The translations under genes were made by a program, and so were the position numbers. Positions 31,054 through 38,456 of a DNA stretch of 64,000 nucleotides are shown here, in pieces. The DNA is from a virus. The stretch is taken from the IMG/VR virus record IMGVR_UViG_3300044911_002208, positions 62,001 to 126,000 of that record, one strand, 5' to 3'. Under the pieces are notes generated by a model that saw nothing but the letters and a program-made list of their open reading frames with translations, ran no database searches and was not told where the DNA came from. Positions within the stretch are counted from its first letter, which is position 1; the number at the start of each line of letters is the position of its first letter.

Positions 31054-31490
31054 AGATAATCTTTACGTTTGTGATGATCTGGAATAATCTTTCTCAGATT
31101 GATAGAGAGGAGTCCATCTTCAAATGATACATCTGCAACTTCTGTATCATCCGCCATTGTCCACGCTCTTTTGAAAGATCGTTGAGCCAGTCCCTTATGG
31201 ACGTAGTTGGTATTGGATTCTTTATCTTCTTTTTGTCCTTCAACAAAAAGTTTCCCATCTTGTGTATAGACATAAACCTCTTTCTTTTTAAATCCTGCAA
31301 GTGCAAGTTCTAATCTTGATTCCACATTACTGACTTGAACTAAATTGTATGGAGGATAGTTAGAAGTCGTTTCATGTAAATGAAATAGACGATCAAAATA
31401 TTCGTCCATTCCAATACTGTTGCGAGTAATCCTATCCATCAAGGCAGGAAGATCCGCATGTGTAAACCTAGATGTTGCAAGGTTGGTCAT
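31050..31490 (-). CDS. hsp20: Small heat-shock protein (Hsp20)
   Basis: This 146-aa alpha-crystallin-domain chaperone is a hallmark of T4-like cyanophages. The domain runs from about residue 50 (VSNVESRLELALAGFKKKEV) through DGKLFVEGQ and FKRAWTMADDTEVADVSFED to GLLSINLRK, and the C-terminus is basic. Family members hold unfolded proteins and may help phage assembly or protect host photosystems; which applies is not shown. AAGGAG precedes the ATG. A possible TTGATA-N18-CATAAT promoter lies 43 bases upstream, after the regA terminator, so it is an independent unit. Confidence 0.96.
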   Translation of the reverse strand: MTNLATSRFTHADLPALMDRITRNSIGMDEYFDRLFHLHETTSNYPPYNLVQVSNVESRLELALAGFKKKEVYVYTQDGKLFVEGQKEDKESNTNYVHKGLAQRSFKRAWTMADDTEVADVSFEDGLLSINLRKIIPDHHKRKDYL

Positions 31491-31532
31491 TATAGTAGCT
31501 CCTTTTAAAGCGAGTTTGTGTTTTGTGGACCC

Positions 31533-31562
31533 ATTATGGCATCCTCAATTATTATATATCAA
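31533..31562 (-). promoter_or_regulatory. Possible sigma-70 promoter of hsp20
   Basis: Minus strand: TTGATA (31557-31562), 18 bases, CATAAT (31533-31538) with TG at the extended -10 position. Each box matches 5 of 6. Confidence 0.5.
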
Positions 31563-31564
31563 AA

Positions 31565-31602
31565 ATAAAAAAAATCGGAACGGTGTAAAACCGAACCGAT
31601 TT
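31565..31602 (-). terminator. Terminator after regA
   Basis: The outer stem AAATCGG / CCGATTT (31572-31578, 31596-31602) and inner stem CGGT / ACCG are followed on the minus strand by a T-rich run. It ends the gp45-gp44-gp62-regA transcript. Confidence 0.85.
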
Positions 31603-31632
31603 TAGGTATATTCCGAACTCTTAAAATATGTA

Positions 31633-32073
31633 TCAATCTTCCTGAGTTTTACCTTTTTTAGATCCAATATTATACTTTTGCTCTAAAATCCAATCACCTT
31701 TATCTTTGTATGAAAGAACTTTAATTTGATTGAGAGGTGCAATATCTAGGATTGAATCCGCATTAACAATGGTAATCAATCCCCAATCAGAGAGTAATCG
31801 AGCGATACGATTACGACGCTGAACATCATTTACAGTAAGATTTGCATGTTTACCATCAAGTGCAAACAGTTCTTTAAAGTGAGTAATATAATATCTACCT
31901 TGCTTATGCAAAATATGGCAACTTTGATAGAGTTTTTTCTCCTTTCTAGATGCCACTCCGATACGGGTTAAAGTCTCACGAACTTTCAGAAAATCATCAG
32001 GTTCATTAAGAATAACTTCCACCATCATATCAGGTGTCCAATTTACTTGGGGTTCGATAGTTTGAGTAGTCAT
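31633..32073 (-). CDS. regA: RegA translational repressor
   Basis: This homologue of T4 RegA binds early phage mRNAs near their start codons. The block EVILNEPDDFLKVRETLTRIGV...KLYQSCHILHKQGRYYITHFKEL matches T4 RegA (EITLKKPEDFLKVKETLTRMGI...VLYQSCHILQKKG) in order and spacing. RRNRIARLLSDWGLITIV and the end LEQKYNIGSK also match. At 146 aa it is longer than T4 RegA (122), with about 14 extra residues in front and a Lys-rich tail. It overlaps gp62 by four bases, in the same order as T4 (45-44-62-regA), and ends at a terminator. Confidence 0.96.
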   Translation of the reverse strand: MTTQTIEPQVNWTPDMMVEVILNEPDDFLKVRETLTRIGVASRKEKKLYQSCHILHKQGRYYITHFKELFALDGKHANLTVNDVQRRNRIARLLSDWGLITIVNADSILDIAPLNQIKVLSYKDKGDWILEQKYNIGSKKGKTQED

Positions 32074-32456
32074 TTTGTTCCGCCAATATCAAGTCGTTGT
32101 TTAATAAAATCGAGTTGTGATTTTGATAAAATATTCAAAGCCTGGGATGCTTTTTCATTACTATAACCATAGTAACGTTTAACACATTCTAAATCTTTGA
32201 CCTTATCCTTTCGGAGCCAAGGAGAAAATCTCTTTCGCTTCCTCAGAGTATTTATATAAAATGAATATTGCATATCTTTATCAAGATGATGTAACTTATT
32301 CATTTCATTTGCAAATAAAATAGAATCAATATGTCCAGAAAAACACTTATTAATAATATAAGGTGCATATTCTCTTACTGATTCTGGATTTTCATCCATC
32401 AAATTAATTTTAGTTTGATTAATAGAGTTTAACCAATCTTTAAGTTCATAATTCAT
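32070..32456 (-). CDS. gp62: Clamp loader small subunit (T4 gp62 homologue)
   Basis: Small subunit of the sliding-clamp loader that works with gp44 ATPase to load gp45. MNYELKDWLNSINQTKINLM, the internal YIINKCFSGHIDSILFANEM and RKRKRFSPWLRKDK are typical of T4-like gp62. At 128 aa it is shorter than T4 gp62 (187), which is usual for cyanophages. It lies directly before regA and overlaps it. Its ATG overlaps the stop of the 47-aa gene. Confidence 0.93.
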   Translation of the reverse strand: MNYELKDWLNSINQTKINLMDENPESVREYAPYIINKCFSGHIDSILFANEMNKLHHLDKDMQYSFYINTLRKRKRFSPWLRKDKVKDLECVKRYYGYSNEKASQALNILSKSQLDFIKQRLDIGGTK

Positions 32457-32596
32457 TTGAATACAGCGGTAACGCCTATAACTTTAGCATTTGGATTACG
32501 TGCAAGTGCAACTTGTCTGGCATCTTGATAATCTTTAGCAATAACTTCTTCTTTAAAAACAGTTCCTGCTTTATACAATGTTACTTGGCATTTCAT
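32453..32596 (-). CDS. Small conserved protein between dam and gp62, 47 aa
   Basis: The frame reads MKCQVTLYKAGTVFKEEVIA and ends NAKVIGVTAVFK. The pattern of strand, helix (YQDARQVALARNP) and strand suggests a tiny alpha/beta fold. The start lies inside the end of the methylase gene (26-base overlap) and the stop overlaps the gp62 ATG (TGA/ATG), so it is part of the coupled operon. I recall near-identical small proteins at the same place in cyanomyoviruses; the function is unknown. Confidence 0.82.
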   Translation of the reverse strand: MKCQVTLYKAGTVFKEEVIAKDYQDARQVALARNPNAKVIGVTAVFK

Positions 32597-33419
32597 AATT
32601 CATCAATAATAATTCTTTACGTTGTTTTTGCTCACGCATATATTCACCTACAGAACGCATTGTATAAGTCAGATCAAACTCAGCAGCATTCCAGTTCTTA
32701 AAACGATCCTTTACGAGTTGGTCCGTATTATAACTTACCAACATATCCATATTAGTATTAGAATTGCAATCAATAGCAAAAAGATCGTGATCAAATCCTT
32801 TGTGCATTGATCCTTTGTTCCCATAGAGATTATCCTTAATATCATAAGGAGGATCGAGATACATAAAAGCACCTTTGTTTCCATCCATCAGATAATCATA
32901 AGAGTAATTAGTTATACGCCACTTGGAAATTAGTTTTGAATATTCTGGCAGTTTCTCAATTCCTCGCAATGAAAAATTGCTTTGTGATGCTTGAGCAGAA
33001 AATGACGAACTTTCTGTGAGACCAGAGAATGAACATTTATTGACAATATAGAAAGCAACAGCACGATCAAGACTTGATATCGCTTTTTCATTTACATGTT
33101 CCTTTGATTTGAGAAAAAGTTCTCTCGCAAGTTCAGGAGTATTGTAAGCAACTTTACAGTCAACCAATTCATTCTTCAGGTCATTTCCAAACATCTGGAG
33201 TTGTTGCCAGAAGTTTACAAGGGGTTCATAAAGATCATTCACCCAAATATCTAAACTAGGATACTTTTTAGTGATATAGATTGCAACACTTCCACCACCA
33301 ATAAATGGTTCACGAAACTCATCATAGTTTCGTAGGTCTGGGAAGTAAGGTCCCATCTTTTCACAAGCACGAGACTTGCCACCAGGATAGCGAAGGGGAG
33401 TTTTAAGAGATTTCATCAA
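32571..33419 (-). CDS. dam: DNA adenine methylase (D12 class, Dam-like)
   Basis: N6-adenine DNA methyltransferase. The AdoMet-binding motif is spread over LKTPLRYPGGKSRACEKM and FREPFIGGGSVA, and the catalytic motif is MYLDPPYDIKD (DPPY). NKCSFSGLTE is typical of the D12 family. At 282 aa the length is normal (T4 Dam is 259). It sits inside the clamp/loader operon, overlapping the gene on each side, so it is expressed early with replication. Its target site (GATC or other) cannot be read from the sequence. It may protect phage DNA from restriction. Confidence 0.93.
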   Translation of the reverse strand: MMKSLKTPLRYPGGKSRACEKMGPYFPDLRNYDEFREPFIGGGSVAIYITKKYPSLDIWVNDLYEPLVNFWQQLQMFGNDLKNELVDCKVAYNTPELARELFLKSKEHVNEKAISSLDRAVAFYIVNKCSFSGLTESSSFSAQASQSNFSLRGIEKLPEYSKLISKWRITNYSYDYLMDGNKGAFMYLDPPYDIKDNLYGNKGSMHKGFDHDLFAIDCNSNTNMDMLVSYNTDQLVKDRFKNWNAAEFDLTYTMRSVGEYMREQKQRKELLLMNYEMPSNIV

Positions 33420-33703
33420 AGTTGCAATTGTTTACTGGGAGTAATAATATTACTGAACATGGAAGTATACTCCTGGACCATTCTATCAGTTGTTTCTGTA
33501 ATATAAACAACAAATTTTTTATTGATATTTAATTTTTTTACATTTTTATCAATTAAAGGTGACCATGGAGCAAATCCAATTTGACCATTTCCTGCTGGAA
33601 CAGCAACAATAGGATCACAAATTGAAATTTCACTATCGGATTCTTCAATCAGGTCACAAATAATATCTTCACCAGAAGACATACGAATAAGTTTTACATT
33701 CAT
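33416..33703 (-). CDS. Sm-like small protein C, 95 aa
   Basis: The frame starts MNVKLIRMSSGEDIICDLIE and continues ISICDPIVAVPAG, FAPWSPLID and FVVYITETTDRMVQEYTSMF. The SSGEDIICDLIE opening, the D/N-P-x-x-V step, the W-x-P turn and the V-Y-I-T-E-x-x-x-x-h-x-x-x-Y end place it with the other Sm-like proteins. AGGAG precedes the ATG. It lies between gp44 and dam and overlaps dam by four bases. Role unknown; association with the replication operon is the only contextual hint. Confidence 0.78.
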   Translation of the reverse strand: MNVKLIRMSSGEDIICDLIEESDSEISICDPIVAVPAGNGQIGFAPWSPLIDKNVKKLNINKKFVVYITETTDRMVQEYTSMFSNIITPSKQLQL

Positions 33704-33715
33704 TTTAATTTTCTC

Positions 33716-34660
33716 CTATTTAAATTCACATTCACACATAATTTCAGTTAGTGCTGCTAAGAGGTTAATTTCCTGATCAGCAACGAACGCACATTGGTAT
33801 TGATACTTAGCAATAATAAGAACGGCAGCAGGGATAGATTGGGATGAAAGGCAATCATAACAGGCGTCATAAACCCTGCGAAGTAAACTAGAGGAATCGT
33901 TATCCAAGTTGGAGACCACCCACTTGCGTACTTCGGTAAAATTCTTTTCCTTAAGATTCTTGATAAGTTCATTTACAGAGATGTCAGAGAAAGATGCAAG
34001 AATTCCAGAATCAATTTTACCACTAGTAGAATACCTCTGGATTTCGTTTAAAACACGTCGAAAATCGGGAAAGTGTTTTGATACGAGTTCCGCAACGACT
34101 TTTTGATCGTACTCAATCTTTTCTTGATCGAGGATAAATTGTAACCTTTGAAAGAAATTCCCTGCAAGTTGTACTCGTTGCTTTCCTTTGATTGTAAAGT
34201 CAATGACTGCACAACGGGAATGAAGAGGTTCAATAATTTTGTTTTTGTAATTACAGGTGAAGATGAATCGACAGTTGTTATAAAATGCCTCAATATTCGC
34301 CCGTAGTAAGAGTTGTACGTCGTTCCCTGTGTTATCAGCTTCATCGATGATGATGACTTTGTGTTTAGAAGATCCCGTAAGTGAGACGGTCGAAGCGAAG
34401 TTCTTTGCTTGGTTCCGTACAGTATCCAGGAAACGCCCTTCGTCGGATCCGTTGATAACATAATAGTCTGCTCCCAGTTCGTTACACAATGCTTTTGCAA
34501 TGGTAGTTTTACCAATACCAGGAGGTCCTGCAAGAAGAAGATTCGGAATCTCTCCTTTCTCTACAAACTCCTTAAATGTTTTTTTAGTATCATCAGGAAG
34601 AATACAATCCTCAATCACTTGAGGACGGTATTTCTCTACAAAAAGAAATTCACTTGCCAT
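33716..34660 (-). CDS. gp44: Clamp loader ATPase subunit (T4 gp44 homologue)
   Basis: AAA+ large subunit of the clamp loader. It starts MASEFLFVEKYRPQVIEDCI, with Walker A AGPPGIGKTTIAKAL, Walker B VIIIDEADNTGND, the SRC-type arginine finger LHSRCAVIDF and a helical C-terminal collar. At 314 aa it matches T4 gp44 (319). It lies just before the Sm-like C and dam genes, downstream of gp45, with the operon order conserved from T4 apart from the inserted genes. Confidence 0.97.
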   Translation of the reverse strand: MASEFLFVEKYRPQVIEDCILPDDTKKTFKEFVEKGEIPNLLLAGPPGIGKTTIAKALCNELGADYYVINGSDEGRFLDTVRNQAKNFASTVSLTGSSKHKVIIIDEADNTGNDVQLLLRANIEAFYNNCRFIFTCNYKNKIIEPLHSRCAVIDFTIKGKQRVQLAGNFFQRLQFILDQEKIEYDQKVVAELVSKHFPDFRRVLNEIQRYSTSGKIDSGILASFSDISVNELIKNLKEKNFTEVRKWVVSNLDNDSSSLLRRVYDACYDCLSSQSIPAAVLIIAKYQYQCAFVADQEINLLAALTEIMCECEFK

Positions 34661-34662
34661 AA

Positions 34663-35301
34663 TTAAAAAAAGTTATCAATTGTAATTTGTTCATCTTTTA
34701 AGAAAAACTCTGGATAAGTTTTAAAGATGATAGGGTCATATTTACTATACAATAGCATTTGATTAAAATCAATATCTGATTTTAATCTTTTCCAATTATC
34801 TCTATCAATAACTGGATCCTTTCCACTAATGAATGATCCATCTTTTCTTAAAGGAATTAAAGATGATGGGGTCTCCCAAATTAATTGTCTATATGGTGTT
34901 AGAAGAACATGATGAAAATAATCAATTTCTTTAGGTGTCCTCTGTTTTCTCATAGAAGAACATCCCCCCTGAAAACTAAATCTAAATCTACTCCTATAAA
35001 TTTCTTTATTAAAATTTTTTTTGTGATTATAGTCAAGTTTGAATTGATAAACAACTTTTTTAACTTGACTTCTAACCCAACCTTCTCCTGGTTTTTCTAT
35101 GAGTAGATCTACACCATTATCAACATGTGGTTCTGCAATATTAATTTGTTTGGAAAGAAAATATGATTTTACAATATTTTCACACGAAGATCCTCCAAAA
35201 TTAGTATCTCCAATTTTTCTAGATAATGGTTTAGTTTCTTCTTCCAATAATGGAGGCATACAAGGAGTTAATCTTTGTGCATTAGGTGATCTTTTACCCA
35301 T
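34663..35301 (-). CDS. Putative PD-(D/E)XK-type nuclease, 212 aa
   Basis: The start is placed at MGKRSPNAQRLTPC (35301), the second ATG of the frame, 5 bases after the preceding stop. The core CENIVKSYFLSKQINIAEPH followed by VDNGVDLLIEKP and RSQVKKVVYQFKLD has the helix, Asp and Q-x-K arrangement of PD-(D/E)XK nucleases of the Holliday-junction-resolvase or restriction type. The C-terminal half contains KEIDYFHHVLLTPYRQLIW. It sits between gp45 and gp44 in the replication operon. Activity is inferred from the motif only. Confidence 0.65.
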   Translation of the reverse strand: MGKRSPNAQRLTPCMPPLLEEETKPLSRKIGDTNFGGSSCENIVKSYFLSKQINIAEPHVDNGVDLLIEKPGEGWVRSQVKKVVYQFKLDYNHKKNFNKEIYRSRFRFSFQGGCSSMRKQRTPKEIDYFHHVLLTPYRQLIWETPSSLIPLRKDGSFISGKDPVIDRDNWKRLKSDIDFNQMLLYSKYDPIIFKTYPEFFLKDEQITIDNFF

Positions 35302-35306
35302 AATGT

Positions 35307-35819
35307 TTATACCCAATCAGGTTTGCGTTCTGGCATACGAAGATAATTAGATGCAACCCAAGGTTTGGACGAAATATACATCTTGTAAGCAGTAAAAGTG
35401 TCAATGCTTGTGTCAAGTTTATACTCATCTGGCATAGCACGAGCAAATGGTGTTACTTCTGTTATTTTACCCTTTGGAAACAAATAGTACGCATCAACAA
35501 GAGTTTTATAACATGAATGTGTTTTGTTATATCTCAAACAATATTCATCAGATAAATTTAAACCCCACTTAATTAACCAGTAAGCATTGTGAATGCTTTC
35601 CATTGCCCATTTAGTACAGGGATGATTACGGAATGCTCCTTTTTCGGTCTTGTATGGGGTTCCATCTGCCTTGGGAAGAGTGCCGTATCCATGTCCCCAC
35701 TTGTCAGAAGCAACGATAGAGAGCATCTGACAGCACTCTAAGGGCATTTTGACGATGTGTTTGTCAGGAAGGCAAGTAGCACTCTCAGCAGGCCAGGGAG
35801 AAGTAACAAAAATGTTCAT
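35307..35819 (-). CDS. Conserved phage protein with NHPCTKWA motif, 170 aa
   Basis: The frame starts MNIFVTSPWPAESATCLPDK and continues VKMPLECCQMLS, RNHPCTKWAMESIHNAYWL, LSDEYCLRYNKTH and a C-terminal KMYISSKPWVASNYLRMPER. I know this pattern (DK-H-V-x-K-M-x-x-E, HPC-x-x-W, E-Y-x-x-R) from a widespread phage and bacterial family without firm function; it has some resemblance to the Pyr_excise (pyrimidine dimer glycosylase) group, which I cannot confirm. It overlaps the gp45 stop by one base, so it is co-expressed with the clamp. Confidence 0.75.
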   Translation of the reverse strand: MNIFVTSPWPAESATCLPDKHIVKMPLECCQMLSIVASDKWGHGYGTLPKADGTPYKTEKGAFRNHPCTKWAMESIHNAYWLIKWGLNLSDEYCLRYNKTHSCYKTLVDAYYLFPKGKITEVTPFARAMPDEYKLDTSIDTFTAYKMYISSKPWVASNYLRMPERKPDWV

Positions 35820-36484
35820 TAACCAAATGTAGAATCAGGTTCCAGAGCAATATGATACGTCACATCAAACCCAGTATTTTTGAATCGTGACAAAAGTTTA
35901 CGTGAAATAACTACCTCATAATTACCAGGAAGAATCTTAATGTTCTCTACTTTAAAATTAAACGAGAACTCATCTTCAGTTTCACCAACAATTACAGAGA
36001 AATCATTAGAAGTATCGTTCTTTTTATCACGAACCACTAATTTGACAACTCCTGCTTCACCGATTACAGACAGATCCTGAAGTTGATAAATTGCAGCGGC
36101 TTTTAGAAGTTTATCAAGTTCTTTAGTGTCAAGCGTAAAGGATACATCTTCGCTAGGAAGAACAATGTCTTTTTCTGGAGGAGTAATAATTACATTAGGA
36201 TCTGCAAAGAAATACTTAGAACGTGATTTTCCTTCTTTAATAACAACATATCCATTGTTTTGAAAATCAAGTTCTGCATTTTGATGCAAATTCATCCCAT
36301 TTAAGAATTGATTCAGATCATAGATACCAAAGTCTTTGGTAAATTCTTCCTCTATGGTTGCTTCAGCTAAAATATTCTTCATTACAGAAATTGTACGGAG
36401 AGAATTACCCTGCTTAAACAAAATAGATTGATTGATGGAAGAAAAATTCTTCAGTAGAGTCAAAGTTTTATCAGAAAGTTTCAT
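35819..36484 (-). CDS. gp45: DNA polymerase sliding clamp (T4 gp45 homologue)
   Basis: Trimeric processivity clamp, also the activator of late transcription with gp55 and gp33 in T4. The start MKLSDKTLTLLKNFSSINQS (36484) matches T4 gp45 (MKLSKDTTALLKNFATINSG), and the end HIALEPDSTFG matches VVALEADSTHDF. KILPGNYEVVISRKLLSRF is the conserved loop region. At 221 aa it is normal (T4 228). It overlaps the 36471-37028 gene by 14 bases. Because many genes here carry late promoters, gp45 is a key link between replication and late expression. Confidence 0.96.
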   Translation of the reverse strand: MKLSDKTLTLLKNFSSINQSILFKQGNSLRTISVMKNILAEATIEEEFTKDFGIYDLNQFLNGMNLHQNAELDFQNNGYVVIKEGKSRSKYFFADPNVIITPPEKDIVLPSEDVSFTLDTKELDKLLKAAAIYQLQDLSVIGEAGVVKLVVRDKKNDTSNDFSVIVGETEDEFSFNFKVENIKILPGNYEVVISRKLLSRFKNTGFDVTYHIALEPDSTFG

Positions 36485-37028
36485 AGTTTGATTTCGAAGT
36501 TTCATTATTAAATCCAGCAAAATTATAAAGAAGAATTCCGTAATGAATAATCTTTAATGCATCAAGACGAGACATTCCATCTTTTTTGCCAAAACGAGAA
36601 GAGTATTTAATCAAGTTATCTCTACAGAATGGAACACCATCACCAATGGCATCAATAATATCAAGAACTTGAACTTTAGAACTATCAGATGCGTAATGTG
36701 CCTTATACGTACTGACAATATAATCTTCTACTGCTTTAAGAGTTTTCCCTTCACCAAATTTCCAAAAATGATTTTGAGATTCAGTTTGTGTTTGAGATTG
36801 ATTCTTAAAACTTGGTGGATTTAAGGTAATATGATCTTCACCAATAGTAGAAGGATTACCAGTGAGACTAATTCCATCATTTTCCCAGTACGATTGATCA
36901 CTCATCCCACCATAAAGTCCAGATCCAGTAAAGGAAATAGTATCAGACGAGATATAAGATTCTCCAGTCGTTAAAAAATCACTATAGACAGAATTAAAAT
37001 TTTTATTTTTGTCGGGAATTTCAGACAT
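36471..37028 (-). CDS. DUF3310-like protein with disordered N-terminus, 185 aa
   Basis: The first 90 residues are Ser/Thr/Gln-rich and probably disordered (SFTGSGLYGGMSDQSYWEND). The C-terminal 75 residues contain AHYASDSSKVQVLDIIDAIG, FCRDNLIKYSSRFGKKDG and RLDALKIIHYGILL, the pattern of DUF3310 (HY...IxVIDxI, GNxIKYxxRxxxKDG, DLxKAxxYL). Function unknown. It heads the gp45-gp44-gp62-regA operon, with a TTGACC-N17-TATAAT promoter upstream, and overlaps gp45. Confidence 0.78.
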   Translation of the reverse strand: MSEIPDKNKNFNSVYSDFLTTGESYISSDTISFTGSGLYGGMSDQSYWENDGISLTGNPSTIGEDHITLNPPSFKNQSQTQTESQNHFWKFGEGKTLKAVEDYIVSTYKAHYASDSSKVQVLDIIDAIGDGVPFCRDNLIKYSSRFGKKDGMSRLDALKIIHYGILLYNFAGFNNETSKSNYETF

Positions 37029-37050
37029 AACAATTCATGGTAAAAGTTTA

Positions 37051-37079
37051 AAAAAATAAAAGGAGGTAGATTTACCTCC
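37051..37079 (-). terminator. Terminator after cobS
   Basis: The stem GGAGGTA / TACCTCC (37062-37068 and 37073-37079) with a four-base loop is followed on the minus strand by a T-rich run. It lies immediately downstream of the -10 box at 37084-37089. Confidence 0.8.
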
Positions 37080-37083
37080 CACA

Positions 37084-37112
37084 ATTATATCAAAAAGGAG
37101 CCTTCTGGTCAA
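37084..37112 (-). promoter_or_regulatory. Sigma-70 promoter of the gp45 operon
   Basis: Minus strand: TTGACC (37107-37112), 17 bases, TATAAT (37084-37089). It overlaps the last codons of cobS, and the predicted start falls at the edge of the cobS terminator hairpin. Confidence 0.8.
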
Positions 37113-38205
37113 GATCGTAAGTTACATGCTCACCCTCAGGCATCTTGAAATCAGCATCCACTTTATCATAAAGTTCAAGGAATGCTTGCTTGGTTTCATC
37201 ATCAAAGCGGTTCACACAAACTTGGATTGCCTTTGCTTTATCTTGGAAGATGCTGTAGGCACGAATGATGTGAACCAGACGACGGGTGCTGATAATTTCC
37301 TCAATACCACCATCAAAGAAGGTCTTGCGAATGATGTCTGCCCAGTCAACCAGACGCTTACAGAAGTCGCGGTCTTCCACACCAAGATCGAGAGCGATAC
37401 CTTCAAGGATCTTCTGCTCAGTCGCGGGAGAAGGATAGGACTGTTCAAAAGTTACAGGGAATCGTTCGAGGAATGCCTCATTAAGAACGTTGGTTCCGAT
37501 AAAACGACCATCATCACTACCTTTGCCTTTAGTGTTAGCAGTAGCAAAAACATTAAAACCAGAAGCAGGTTTTACCCAACGACCAATCTTCTTAAGGAAT
37601 ACACCTTTACCTTCAAGAATAGATTGGAGGCACAGAATCTTGTTAGAAGCAAGATCGATCTCATCCAGCAGCAGAACAGCACCACGCTCAAGTGCTTCAA
37701 TCACAGGTCCGTTGTGCCAAGCAGTACTACCATCAACAAGACGAAATCCACCAATCAAATCATCTTCGTCAGTCTCAATCGTAATGTTGACACGAATCAA
37801 TTCACGACCCAATTGAGCACACGCTTGTTCAATAGAAAACGTTTTACCATTACCCGAAAGACCCGTAATGAACGTAGGATAAAAGAGACGGGACTGAATA
37901 ATGCGTTTAATATCGTTAAAGTTACCAAACTTGACGAAGGTATCATCTTTTTCTGGGATAAGATTTTGTTCTACAGGAGGGACCACGGCAGGTGCTTGAA
38001 AAGTGCGTTCGATTTCTTCTACTTTTTGTTGAGTCACTTCAAGATTCCATTTGCCATGTCCAGTTTTGTATTGATAGATTTTATTACTTACGGTTTGATA
38101 GTTTGAACCATTCATACTACACCAGGCACGAACATCAGCACTAGTGATGTTATTACCATAGAGGTTTTGAAGGGAAGTGCGGATGTAGTCAGAGGAGAGA
38201 GTCAT
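37090..38205 (-). CDS. cobS: AAA+ ATPase, CobS/MoxR-like
   Basis: A 371-aa AAA+ protein related to CobS, the ATPase subunit of aerobic cobaltochelatase. Walker A is ITGLSGNGKTFSIEQA, Walker B is AVLLLDEIDLAS, sensor 1 is FATANTKGKG, and the arginine finger region is LNEAFLERFPVTFEQ. The N-terminal 100 residues are a helical domain plus a Pro-rich linker. CobS is a cyanomyovirus core gene, usually suggested to aid cobalamin synthesis. Here its partner at 38453-40636 has a VWA domain like CobT but also a metallopeptidase motif, so a chaperone-type MoxR/VWA role is equally possible. TATAAT lies 27-32 bases upstream, without a clear -35. Confidence 0.9.
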   Translation of the reverse strand: MTLSSDYIRTSLQNLYGNNITSADVRAWCSMNGSNYQTVSNKIYQYKTGHGKWNLEVTQQKVEEIERTFQAPAVVPPVEQNLIPEKDDTFVKFGNFNDIKRIIQSRLFYPTFITGLSGNGKTFSIEQACAQLGRELIRVNITIETDEDDLIGGFRLVDGSTAWHNGPVIEALERGAVLLLDEIDLASNKILCLQSILEGKGVFLKKIGRWVKPASGFNVFATANTKGKGSDDGRFIGTNVLNEAFLERFPVTFEQSYPSPATEQKILEGIALDLGVEDRDFCKRLVDWADIIRKTFFDGGIEEIISTRRLVHIIRAYSIFQDKAKAIQVCVNRFDDETKQAFLELYDKVDADFKMPEGEHVTYDLDQKAPF

Positions 38206-38247
38206 AATGAGGTGTTTGTTTCAACTGAATAATTATAAGGTCAAATT

Positions 38248-38262
38248 TGGATCTGAGATCCA
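38248..38262. promoter_or_regulatory. 15-bp palindrome upstream of cobS
   Basis: TGGATCTGAGATCCA is a perfect inverted repeat around a central G. It lies 10-25 bases upstream of a TATAAT box (38232-38237, minus strand) and so occupies an operator or activator position for cobS. No good -35 box is seen there. Confidence 0.45.
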
Positions 38263-38270
38263 GTCAGTGG

Positions 38271-38456
38271 TCAGTTTGCCAACTGGTTTTTCAGTTGACT
38301 TAAATATTGTTCGCTTGCAATGCGTCCAGTATAACCAGGATAGTATTTTTTAACTAATGCGGAAATACCTAAAGCAGTAGTTACACTATTACAAACAATC
38401 CAAACTTCTTTGGTATCGTATTTTACTACGTGATCAAAAGGAAATTTTTGTTTCAT
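38271..38456 (-). CDS. Small hypothetical protein, 61 aa
   Basis: The frame reads MKQKFPFDHVVKYDTKEVWI and ends YLSQLKNQLAN. It overlaps the VWA gene stop by four bases (ATGA), so it is translationally coupled, and it lies between the VWA/metallopeptidase gene and cobS. The composition suggests a compact alpha/beta fold (VWIVCNSVTTALGISALVKK), but there is no recognised motif. The fixed place between two functionally linked genes suggests a role in the same complex. Confidence 0.78.
   Translation of the reverse strand: MKQKFPFDHVVKYDTKEVWIVCNSVTTALGISALVKKYYPGYTGRIASEQYLSQLKNQLAN

Noticed and set aside
37126-38106. Plus-strand open frame of 326 codons opposite cobS
   Set aside because: It lies entirely antisense to the well-supported AAA+ gene, has no domain, no ribosome binding site and a composition dictated by the complementary codons. 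It is a shadow of cobS.
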